Assembly: GCA_028717805.1 (NCBI GenBank)
Contig: JAQUNC010000014.1
Coordinates: 1 to 48,190, forward strand
Origin: Atribacterota bacterium
GTDB lineage: Bacteria; Atribacterota; Phoenicimicrobiia; Phoenicimicrobiales; Stramentimicrobiaceae
Reading direction: 5' to 3'
Length of the DNA stretch: 48,190 bases
Below are positions 19,768 to 27,060 of the stretch, piece after piece. The position numbers and the translations under genes were made by a program. Position 1 is the first letter of the stretch. Every line of letters starts with the position of its first letter. The notes below the pieces were generated by a model. The model saw only the letters and a list, made by a program, of their open reading frames with translations, made no database searches and was not told the origin of the DNA.

Positions 19768-21370
19768 AGAATCTTTGTACCTCTTTTGGTGATTGTAACT
19801 GAAAATCAGCAGTGGAAGCTTTTTCTGGATCATCTGAGACTAAAATGGCAGTACCTCTAGTTATTATGGTACGGAAGGCATATTCATCAGTGGTATCATC
19901 TCCAATGTAGAATGCTGCTGTTGATTCCCAGGTTATATCAAGAGCATCCATAATCCATTTAACTGCTTTACCCTTATCCCAGTCTATATTGGGAAGAATT
20001 TCAAAAACTTTTTTACCTTTTAATATTCTCAACTCATCATATTTTTGTACCATATCATTTACTACCTTTTTAATGCATTGTAAATCTATTGAACTTTTTA
20101 CCTTACGATAATGAACTGCTACACTAAATTTTTTCTCTTCAATCAAGACCCCATTTATATTATTCAGTTTTTCTTTTAGTAGCTTTATAATTCTAGAAAT
20201 CAAAGGGATAGTTTTTTTTGCATCCGGGTGAATCATACTGAAACCACCTGGTCCTTCTATATCAAAACCATGGCTACCGGCATAAAAAATACCCTTTATT
20301 CCAACCAGATTTTGGACATCTTCTCTTAATCTACCACTGACGATTGCCACAGTATGAATGCTGGCTAAAGTCTCTACTGTTTTTTTCATATCAGGAGAAA
20401 TAATAGCCAGTTCAGGACTTTCTACAATGGGAGTCAAAGTTCCGTCATAATCTAAGAATAAGGTCATTTTTTGCCTGGTATTGATAACAGATTTGCCGGT
20501 ACGCTGATAGTAAGGATTAATAAAAATATTTTTTCCATTAAGATGTTCCCGGGGGAATATCTGGGGTGCTTTTTTCAGGTTTTCAAAACATAAGAAAAAA
20601 GATTTTGGTTTTCTTAAAAACCAGTTATTTATTAAATCAACACTTATTTCTGATAAATCAGGTACGACCAGATCTGCTCCATGTTTTGCTAATTCCTTTT
20701 CATTGTTTTCTCTGGCTACACCCAGTACCAAACCAAATCCCCCATTTCTACCAGCTTCAACTCCAGATGAGGCATCTTCCACTACCACAGAAGTTTCGGG
20801 AAGACTATCCAGGTTTTTAGCAGCGGTCACAAAAATATCTCCTTCCGGTTTTCCTTTTAGATTTAACTTTTGAGATACAATTCCGTCTACCCTTGTTTCA
20901 AATAAATACTCCAGGTGAACAGATTTTAAAACCGAGAGACAATTTTTAGAAGAAGAGGCTACTCCAACTCTGATCCCGTTATTTTTTAAATTTTTAATAA
21001 GGATGATGGTTGATTCAAAAACCTCAGCTCCTTCTTTCTGCAGCAGTTTATCAAATAATTGATTTTTTTTATTGCCTATTCCACAAATTGTTTCTTTATC
21101 CGGAGAATCAGAGGGATCTCCGAAGGGAAGGCGAATATTGCGTGATGACAGGAAGTTTTCTACTCCCGTATAGCGAGGTTTTCCATCAACATAAGTAAGA
21201 TAGTCATTCTGGTAAGTAAATTCTTGAAATGGTTCCCCATTTCTTTTTGCTCTTAATTTAAGATATTCATCAAAGACTTTTTTCCAGGCATGAGCATGTA
21301 CTGTAGCAGTTTTAGTTATCACTCCATCAAGGTCAAATATTACTGAATGAAAAGCAAGCCTATTTTTCAT
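19730..21370 (-). CDS. otsB: Fusion of beta-phosphoglucomutase-like HAD and trehalose-6-phosphate phosphatase
   Basis: Two HAD phosphatases in one 546-residue chain. The N-terminal domain (about 5-250) resembles beta-phosphoglucomutase: FDLDGV with Asp13/Asp15, VASSS near 138-142, GKPEGD and VVEDASSGVEAG. The C-terminal domain (about 300-540) is OtsB-type: FLDYDGTLTP with Asp307/Asp309, IVSGR, WDKGKAV and GDDTTDE. A GH65 phosphorylase frame follows with overlap; the first domain could turn its glucose-1-phosphate into glucose 6-phosphate, and the second would dephosphorylate trehalose 6-phosphate. The start has AAAGGGGG upstream. A good promoter lies at 21501-21529. No trehalose-phosphate synthase gene is seen in the window. 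Confidence 0.87.
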   Translation of the reverse strand: MKNRLAFHSVIFDLDGVITKTATVHAHAWKKVFDEYLKLRAKRNGEPFQEFTYQNDYLTYVDGKPRYTGVENFLSSRNIRLPFGDPSDSPDKETICGIGNKKNQLFDKLLQKEGAEVFESTIILIKNLKNNGIRVGVASSSKNCLSVLKSVHLEYLFETRVDGIVSQKLNLKGKPEGDIFVTAAKNLDSLPETSVVVEDASSGVEAGRNGGFGLVLGVARENNEKELAKHGADLVVPDLSEISVDLINNWFLRKPKSFFLCFENLKKAPQIFPREHLNGKNIFINPYYQRTGKSVINTRQKMTLFLDYDGTLTPIVESPELAIISPDMKKTVETLASIHTVAIVSGRLREDVQNLVGIKGIFYAGSHGFDIEGPGGFSMIHPDAKKTIPLISRIIKLLKEKLNNINGVLIEEKKFSVAVHYRKVKSSIDLQCIKKVVNDMVQKYDELRILKGKKVFEILPNIDWDKGKAVKWIMDALDITWESTAAFYIGDDTTDEYAFRTIITRGTAILVSDDPEKASTADFQLQSPKEVQRFFEQVMAIYKKQQ

Positions 21371-21463
21371 TTATTACCCCCTTTCTTTCTATTTTTTCCA
21401 TTATTGCCTTAAGGGAAGTAAAAGATATATAAGCTGATGAATGATACACTACTCTAAGCAGGT

Positions 21464-21492
21464 TAGGTTTAGAAAACAGATTTCTAAACCTA
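21464..21492 (-). other. 12-bp hairpin at the predicted 5' end of the trehalose-cluster mRNA
   Basis: Positions 21464-21475 and 21481-21492 are perfect complements with a five-base loop. The stem begins directly at the transcription start expected from the promoter at 21501-21529, so it is either a 5'-terminal stabilising hairpin or a palindromic operator overlapping +1. Confidence 0.5.
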
Positions 21493-21500
21493 CTTTTCAA

Positions 21501-21529
21501 ATAATACTGGATTAATTATAAATTGTCAA
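21501..21529 (-). promoter_or_regulatory. Sigma-70-type promoter for the HAD-TPP/GH65 cluster
   Basis: On the minus strand TTGACA (21529-21524) and TATTAT (21506-21501) are separated by exactly 17 bases. This gives a predicted start near 21494, about 125 bases upstream of the HAD-TPP start codon. Confidence 0.65.
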
Positions 21530-22092
21530 TTTAATATCTTATATAGTAGTAATTACTATTATGATATTATATGACACTATTATTTTATAGCATCGGAATT
21601 CCATAAAAACTCCTATGCTCTAAAATATTCTTTTTTAAATTCAGGAAATATATGCTAAATTAGATATTAATATGATATAGTATACCTATAATTTTATACC
21701 TAATAGTTCTCCAGGGGAAGAATTCCCCTGGAATATCCTGAGGACAGTGAAAGGTTTATAGTTTTTGTTTAAATTTTTTGAGTATTACTGTTGCATTTGA
21801 TTCATGCAATACGCATGACTAATAACAAAATGGTCATTATAAGGAGCACTTTTTTGTTCCTTGCCAATAGCAAAGCGACAAAGCAATCTCATCCATTTAT
21901 GCCAGATGAGATTTTAACTGAAAACCAAAAACTGAAAACTTTAAACCATTTTACTCTAAGAACCAAATACTTGATACCAATACTAGCTACCAACGACTTA
22001 TACTATATACTGGTATACTATATACTAATTAAGGGATTCTAAAGTGGGAAGGATTCCCCTTTAAATAATTAAAACAACAAAAGGGAAGGTCA
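21530..22092. repeat. Gene-free, repeat-rich intergenic region
   Basis: No convincing gene in 563 bases. It contains a 10-bp hairpin with a three-base loop at 21710-21732, followed by GGAATATCCTGAGGACA (21730-21746), repeated imperfectly near 26930. From about 21744 to 21950 there is an element whose outer ends are imperfect inverted copies built on GGTTTAtAGTTTTTG (left end AAAGGTTTATAGTTTTTG; right end, reverse complement, GGTTTAAAGTTTTCAG). Inside is a hairpin with nine-base arms 21885-21893 and 21905-21913, carrying the reverse complement of GATGAGATTGC. Related pieces recur near 24306 and 47960-48050. It looks like a non-coding, possibly miniature mobile, repeat cluster. Confidence 0.5.
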
Positions 22093-23361
22093 ATGTCTAA
22101 AACAACAAAAAATAAATATATTGATTTATTGAGCTATCAGCAAAAACAAAAAATCATTTATATTGTCTTTACTTTATCAATTATATTAACTTTTTTAACT
22201 ACCTTATTTTTAGTTTCTGCCTATGCTGATGTGCCGTTAGTAAAACTTGGAAATGAAGTTCTGTTGGAAGATTATTTTTATCTTATTGAAGGTAAAAAGG
22301 TAGGATTAATAACCAATCAAACCGGCGTAGATAGTAGAGGAGTAAGCTTCATTGATAATCTCCTTGCTACACACAGAGTAAAGCTGATAGCTCTTTTTGC
22401 TCCCGAACATGGATTGGATGGCAAAACCAAAGCCGGTGCCCAGATAAATTCTTATATTCACCCACTTTATGATATACCTGTTTACAGTCTCTATGGTAAC
22501 ACCAGAATGCCTACTGAGGAAATGTTATTTTCGCTGGAAGTCCTTATTTTTGATATTCAGGATATTGGAGCTCGTACTTACACTTATATGTCTACACTTC
22601 AATACTGTATAATAGCAGCGGAAAAATACAATAAACCAATTATTGTTTTGGATAGACCCAATCCGTTGGGTGGAATAATTGTGGAAGGTCCAGTTTTAGA
22701 GGATAATTTTAAATCCTTTGTGGGGGTAGATAATCTGCCTATGTCCCATGGTATGACTGTAGGAGAATTGGCTCAATTCTATAATCGTAATATTGGTGCT
22801 GACTTAGTTGTAATCCCTATGGAGAGATATCATCGAGCCATGACCTTCTCTGAAACAGGGCTTCCTTTTGTCCAGACTTCACCAAATGTTCCGGATCTTC
22901 AATCTGTATATGGCTATATGGCTACTGGATTAGGAGAGGGAACTGGCGTTTTTCAAAGAGACCAATTCCGATGGATAGGTGGTAAAGGACTTGATTCATA
23001 TCAGTATGCTGAAGTTCTCAATAAGGCAGGACTCCCTGGAGTATGGTATATTCCTGAAGATCGGGACACAGCAGGTGGAGTACGTCTGGATATCTATGAT
23101 CCTTCTGTTTTCAACCCTGCAAAAAGCGGTATTTATGCTCTGGCTTATGCCTTTATACAGGGAGATTTCCAGGTCCCAAAGAGTGTACCGGGTAATCTTG
23201 TTATGTTCGATAAAATCATGGGTACCGATAAAATTGGTCTTTTACTGGAAGACAAGATACCTCCTCAGTTGATAGTAGCCTATTATACTCCAGAGCTGGA
23301 AAAGTTCAAAGAAGAACGGGAGCAATACCTTATTTCTTTCTATAAGCAACCAGATTCTTAA
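22093..23361 (+). CDS. namZ: Exo-beta-N-acetylmuramidase, NamZ/DUF1343 family
   Basis: Predicted enzyme releasing terminal N-acetylmuramic acid from peptidoglycan fragments. The DUF1343 family marks are plain: KKVGLITNQTGVD (68-80), LFAPEHGLDG with the candidate catalytic Glu105-His106, FDIQDIGARTYTYMSTL, VLDRPNPLGG, EGPVL, and YGYMATGLGEGTG. The 422 residues include one N-terminal hydrophobic segment (about 21-43) followed by SAYAD, so it is exported or membrane-anchored. AAGGGAAGG precedes the ATG. It would serve cell-wall recycling or scavenging. The next gene on the strand is a broken CPBP protease, and no muropeptide transporter or MurQ is adjacent. Confidence 0.85.
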   Translation: MSKTTKNKYIDLLSYQQKQKIIYIVFTLSIILTFLTTLFLVSAYADVPLVKLGNEVLLEDYFYLIEGKKVGLITNQTGVDSRGVSFIDNLLATHRVKLIALFAPEHGLDGKTKAGAQINSYIHPLYDIPVYSLYGNTRMPTEEMLFSLEVLIFDIQDIGARTYTYMSTLQYCIIAAEKYNKPIIVLDRPNPLGGIIVEGPVLEDNFKSFVGVDNLPMSHGMTVGELAQFYNRNIGADLVVIPMERYHRAMTFSETGLPFVQTSPNVPDLQSVYGYMATGLGEGTGVFQRDQFRWIGGKGLDSYQYAEVLNKAGLPGVWYIPEDRDTAGGVRLDIYDPSVFNPAKSGIYALAYAFIQGDFQVPKSVPGNLVMFDKIMGTDKIGLLLEDKIPPQLIVAYYTPELEKFKEEREQYLISFYKQPDS

Positions 23362-23386
23362 AAAAACATTAATAAAATAGTATTTT

Positions 23387-24225
23387 ATGAATAAAAAAGT
23401 GGATAAAAAGATAAATAAAAATTTAAAACAGATAATCTATTTCTTTTTCATTTCACACGGATTACCTTTTTTCGTAACTGGAATAATAATTATACTTTGT
23501 AAATCAGGGTCCATTACCAATATCTTTTTTGCTCAGATAATATATTTAAGTATGTTAAGCTCGGCTCTTGCTGCTTTCTTTATTTTATTCAATTTTTATG
23601 GCCGAGAAGAGAGGTAAAACTATTGGTTAACGGTTACTTGATTATAAAAGGATTACTCCAAAATTGTTGTTCCTGGTACTTATTTTTCCTTTTCTGGTGA
23701 AGTATTTTGCGGCAATAATGGCGCTGACTTTAATTGGGCAAGGTTACAATTCAGTATAGCCCCAGAAATGACTTTATCTTATGCTTTTTTCTTGCTTTTT
23801 TTGGTCCCATAACTGAAGAATTAGGGTAGAGAGGTGTAGCATTACCAGAGCTGGTAAAAAGATATGATTTTACCATTGCCGCTATTTTTCTGGGATTGAT
23901 GTGGGCAATATGGCATCTACCTTTATTTTTTATTAAAGGAAGCTATCATTACCAATTGGGGTTGGGAGGCCTTGCCTTCTGGAATTATATGCTGAGCATT
24001 ATTTCCATTTCTATCCTGTATGGAGCAGTCTATTATAAAGCTGGTAAAAGTATTTTAATAGTCATCTTATTTCATTATCTTGATAATTTGGCTGGGGAGA
24101 CATTTCAAATTAGTTTAAGTGCTAAAATCCGGGAAAGTATCTTAAGAACTGTGTTAGCATTATTAGTACTATTATATCAAAAGAGATTATTCCCGAGTGA
24201 TTCTTTTCCCAAAAAACTCCTTTAG
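23387..24225 (+). pseudogene. Decayed CPBP-family intramembrane protease
   Basis: Remnant of a CAAX-protease/bacteriocin-processing (CPBP) membrane protein. An intact 76-residue piece (23387-23617) holds two membrane segments. Next comes ITPKLLFLVLIFPFLVKYF in the same general position, then DFNWARLQFSIAPEMTLSYA in another frame. A third frame has FFGPITEEL-G-stop-RGVALPEL, where the family EELGWRG motif has TGG changed to TAG at 23827-23829. The stretch FLGLMWAIWHLPLFF with the second catalytic motif, and the C-terminal part to 24225, are intact. At least two frameshifts (one at the T-run near 23797-23802), an early stop at 23617 and the nonsense codon rule out simple sequencing error. Confidence 0.8.
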
Positions 24226-24305
24226 TAGTATCTGCTATCTAGTATTTTGTAATTAGATATTTGTATAGTACAGTTTTTTATCTCAATCCTATGCTGGTAT
24301 AAGAG

Positions 24306-24317
24306 GATGAGATTGCC
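24306..24317 (+). repeat. Copy of the GATGAGATTGC dispersed repeat
   Basis: GATGAGATTGCC appears in the 230-base gap between the decayed protease and the LOG gene. The same core occurs as reverse complement at about 21883-21894 and as TATGAGATTGCC near 47960. Confidence 0.45.
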
Positions 24318-24430
24318 TGAGATTGCTACACTTCCTGAATTTACTTGCCTCGAAAACACACACAAACTGCAAATCTTATAGATCTTATAGTAGTATCTTT
24401 ATACCCTACCATTGTTTTCTTAAAATAGTA

Positions 24431-24455
24431 ACACAAAAGAACTGTCCCCTTGTGT
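24431..24455. repeat. REP-like palindromic unit downstream of the LOG gene
   Basis: ACACAA and TTGTGT flank AAGAACTGTCCCC, two bases past the stop codon of the minus-strand LOG gene. The GGGGACAGTTCTTTTGTGT wording is typical of REP units mobilised by TnpA-REP (RAYT) transposases in other genomes; none is seen in this window. Seen once only. Confidence 0.4.
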
Positions 24456-24457
24456 AC

Positions 24458-25285
24458 TTAAAGGTAAAGCCTGGTAAGTTCGGTAGTTAAATAGGAAAAA
24501 GCCTCATCAACTGTATCACATAATTGAAATAATTTTAGATCCGATTTGCTGATAGTACCATATTTTATCATAGCATCGAAGTTAATGACTTGTTTCCAAT
24601 ATTCTGAGCCATAGATAACAATAGGTAGCTGTTTTTCTAATTTTTTAGTTTGGAGTAGAGTCAGTACTTCAAATAATTCATCCATTGTACCAAAACCACC
24701 TGGGAAAATAACCAATCCCTTTGCTAAATAAACAAACCAGAATTTGCGCATAAAGAAATAATGAAATTCAAAATTAAGTTCAGGAGTAATATATTGATTT
24801 GGGACTTGTTCCATAGGGATACTGATATTCAGACCAATTGATTTACCACCAGCCTCCTTGGCACCTTTATTAGCTGCTTCCATCATTCCCAATCCTCCTC
24901 CTGAACAAACTACAAAGCGAGAATTTGAATTCAGTGATTTAGACCAGGCAGTCAAGCGTTTGGCTAATTCTACAGCATCCTGATAATATCTGGCAATAAA
25001 AACCTGATTTTTGGCATTTTCTAATTTTTCCAATAAATGTTTTTTATTTTGTCTACCTATAGCGTTAATCTTTTCTCCTATTTCTTTAAGATGCCTTATC
25101 GCTACAATAGGAGGCTTGGTTCGTGCGGAACCAAAAAAAACAATTGTATCATTAATTTTATATTTGCGAAAACGTTGCATGGGCTCCAGTAATTCTGCTA
25201 AGATTCGAATAACCCTGGCATCACCGCTATTGATAAAATCTATATTTTTATAGGCTTTTTCTGCTTTTCTTAATTTTTTATTCAT
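24458..25285 (-). CDS. LOG-family Rossmann protein (nucleotide phosphoribohydrolase-like)
   Basis: Member of the LOG/TIGR00730 family, which hydrolyses nucleoside 5'-monophosphates (AMP or N6-modified forms) to base and ribose 5-phosphate. The two signature loops are intact: SGGGLGMMEAANKGA (128-142) and PGGFGTMDELFE (195-206) with the catalytic Glu203 and an Arg in FMRKFW. At 275 residues it is longer than the usual 180-200 because of about 45 N-terminal residues before VFFGSAR and an insert of about 50 between that strand and VVCSGGG, as in the larger bacterial paralogues. The start lacks a strong ribosome-binding site. Monocistronic. Confidence 0.82.
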   Translation of the reverse strand: MNKKLRKAEKAYKNIDFINSGDARVIRILAELLEPMQRFRKYKINDTIVFFGSARTKPPIVAIRHLKEIGEKINAIGRQNKKHLLEKLENAKNQVFIARYYQDAVELAKRLTAWSKSLNSNSRFVVCSGGGLGMMEAANKGAKEAGGKSIGLNISIPMEQVPNQYITPELNFEFHYFFMRKFWFVYLAKGLVIFPGGFGTMDELFEVLTLLQTKKLEKQLPIVIYGSEYWKQVINFDAMIKYGTISKSDLKLFQLCDTVDEAFSYLTTELTRLYL

Positions 25286-25576
25286 AGCAATTAATTGTAC
25301 TTTCTATAAGATATTCAAGGGGAATCTTTCTATTTAGAACTATATAGTATAACGTATATCATCTTCTTTGAAGGATTTCAAGGGATAACTTCCCTGATTA
25401 CCTGGTTTTTGTATCTTTATAATAAATATCTTTTGGAATAAAGTATAAATAATTATAGCAATTATATACTATATTTTAAATCTAAAAAATATTTTATATG
25501 TTCCATCTGCTTCTACAAAAAAATTCAGGGAATTATATCTGGAGATGTATTAAAACAAAATATAACACTATTTTGC

Positions 25577-25605
25577 TTGATTAAGTCTAAGGCAAATATT
25601 ATAAT
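25577..25605 (+). promoter_or_regulatory. Sigma-70-type promoter of the tup operon
   Basis: TTGATT (25577-25582) and a perfect TATAAT (25600-25605) are separated by 17 bases. Transcription would begin near 25612, some 30 bases before the riboswitch and 226 before tupA. Confidence 0.65.
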
Positions 25606-25643
25606 AAATTAAGTAAAAGCTGATTATTGATTAAAAATACATA

Positions 25644-25740
25644 ACTCCGAGCTATTACACCTAATACTGAGGTAATGGTGAATAGCCAAAAGGGAATAAG
25701 CGGAAACGCCTATTCCTCCCGTGTTTGGAAAGGAGGTGGA
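25644..25740 (+). ncRNA. Moco/tungsten-cofactor-type riboswitch upstream of tupABC
   Basis: The leader reads as a Moco RNA motif. ACTCCGAG opens it. GCTATT (25651-25656) pairs with AATAGC (25681-25686) and continues as CACC/GGTG (25658-25661 with 25677-25680). GCCAAAAGGGAA leads into a stem GGAATA (25693-25698) with TATTCC (25711-25716), an A-C mismatch and GCG/CGC capped by a GAAA tetraloop (25703-25706). CCTCC (25715-25719) can pair with GGAGG (25732-25736). GGTGAATAGCC, GGAAACG, TTCCTCCCG and GGAGGTGG are the conserved words of the class as I remember it. An intrinsic terminator and tungstate importer genes follow, so tungsten or molybdenum cofactor is the probable ligand. Confidence 0.82.
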
Positions 25741-25760
25741 TATCAGGTGGAATTAATTAG

Positions 25761-25790
25761 CCAACACCAGACACAGTGTTGGTTTTTTAT
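25761..25790 (+). terminator. Intrinsic terminator in the tup leader (riboswitch expression platform)
   Basis: CCAACAC (25761-25767) pairs perfectly with GTGTTGG (25776-25782), followed by TTTTTTAT. It sits after the riboswitch and 48 bases before tupA. CCAACAC could instead pair with GTGTTTGG at 25721-25728 within the riboswitch, giving an exclusive alternative, as expected for termination control. Confidence 0.8.
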
Positions 25791-25837
25791 TATCTACGTG
25801 TCGCTTATACAATAATTTTGAAAGGAAATAGATTTTT

Positions 25838-26662
25838 ATGAAGAGATATTTTTCTATAATGGTAAGTATAATTATGGTAATTATGATAACTTTAACTTTT
25901 GTAGTTTCTGCTACACCGATAAACATAAAATTAGCGACAACAACCAGTACGGAAAATTCAGGATTACTTGGAGTTTTACTACCTCCTTTTGAAGAGAAAT
26001 ACAATATAAAAGTAGAAGTAATTGCAGTTGGAACTGGTGCTGCAATTAAGTTGGGAGAAAATGGAGATGTGGATGTTGTCCTGGTACATGCCAGAGCGGC
26101 GGAAGATAAGATGGTGGAAGATGGTTATGGAGTAAATCGCAGGGATGTTATGCATAATGACTTTATTATTGTAGGACCGGAAGATGATCCTGTAGGTATA
26201 AAAGATGAAAAAGACGCAGCTTTAGCTCTTACCAGAATTGCTAATTCAGAAAAAGAAACATTTTTTGTTTCCCGTGGTGACAATTCCGGAACTCATATAA
26301 AAGAATTAGAGTTATGGCAAAGTGCAGGTATGGAACCAAAGGGTGAGTGGTATCTGGAAATTGGACAGGGTATGGAAGCTGCCTTATTAGTAGCAAATGA
26401 AAGACAAGGATATGTACTTTCTGACCGGGGGACTTATTTAGCAACTAGAGACAAGATAAAGCTGGTTATTCTTTCAGAAGGCGATCCCCGCCTCTTTAAT
26501 CCCTATGGAATTATCGCTGTTAATCCAGCAGTACATCCCCATGTTAAATATATGGAAGCCATGCAGCTTATTGCTTGGATGACCTCTATTGAAGGACAAA
26601 AAATAGTCGGGGAATTCAAAAAACACGGTGAGGTGTTATTTTTCCCGGATGCTATCAAATAA
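25838..26662 (+). CDS. tupA: Tungstate-binding protein TupA
   Basis: Periplasmic oxyanion-binding protein of a high-affinity tungstate importer, 274 residues. Signal peptide: hydrophobic 6-24, cleavage around VSATP. The oxyanion-site motif TTTSTENSGLL is at 34-44, and FFVSRGDNSGTHIKELELW is a second TupA hallmark that separates it from molybdate-binding ModA. AAAGGAA lies upstream of the ATG. It is the first gene of tupABC, under a Moco-type riboswitch with terminator. Tungsten would serve enzymes such as aldehyde:ferredoxin oxidoreductases or formate dehydrogenase, none of which is in this window. Confidence 0.92.
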   Translation: MKRYFSIMVSIIMVIMITLTFVVSATPINIKLATTTSTENSGLLGVLLPPFEEKYNIKVEVIAVGTGAAIKLGENGDVDVVLVHARAAEDKMVEDGYGVNRRDVMHNDFIIVGPEDDPVGIKDEKDAALALTRIANSEKETFFVSRGDNSGTHIKELELWQSAGMEPKGEWYLEIGQGMEAALLVANERQGYVLSDRGTYLATRDKIKLVILSEGDPRLFNPYGIIAVNPAVHPHVKYMEAMQLIAWMTSIEGQKIVGEFKKHGEVLFFPDAIK

Positions 26663-26690
26663 GAAAAAATTATAGTTTTCAGTGAATTAC

Positions 26691-26740
26691 ATTATTTAAT
26701 AGTATTGGAATTTTTCTAAATTCCGATACTATTAAATAAT
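26691..26740 (+). other. 23-bp hairpin between tupA and tupB
   Basis: Arms 26691-26713 and 26718-26740 pair over 23 positions with a single G-T wobble and a four-base loop; ATTAC/GTAAT extends it after a bulge. It begins 28 bases after the tupA stop. No T-run follows (TTGTAATAAGG). Placement matches the other three binding-protein hairpins. Confidence 0.7.
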
Positions 26741-27060
26741 TTGTAATAAGGAACATGTGGAACATATATACCTGAGTTAAATTTTAATTATGGAGTGAAT
26801 AATTTATATAATTTATGCCTTAATCCAAATAGCATTTATTACCCAAAATAATGTAGAGAAGATATCCAAGTGAATATTAAATGTTAAGATAGATATTAAA
26901 CCAGATGTTCTAAAAGGAGAGGATTTCCTCGGAATATCCTGAAAACAATATATTCTAACAAGATTGTCAGAAGAAATTTATAGAATCGAAATGAGAAAAA
27001 ATGTAGAGTGGTTTTAGGGAAGTTCGCTTCTATGATAAATTTGTAAAGAGAGGTAGTTTT
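26741..27060. other. tupA-tupB spacer with a dispersed repeat
   Basis: This 320-base part of the unusually long 398-base tupA-tupB spacer holds no gene. The only recognisable item is GGAATATCCTGAAAACA (26931-26947), preceded by a partly palindromic GAGGATTTCCTC; it matches the repeat at 21730-21746. Insertion of such a repeat could explain the spacer length. Confidence 0.45.

Noticed and set aside
21791-22042. Open frame of 83 codons in the intergenic repeat region
   Set aside because: It reads through the inverted-repeat and hairpin sequences, has low-complexity composition and no ribosome-binding site.
25747-25815. GTG-started 22-codon frame behind AAGGAGGTGG in the tup leader
   Set aside because: The Shine-Dalgarno-like bases are conserved parts of the riboswitch and the frame runs through the terminator stem; a leader peptide is not needed to explain it.
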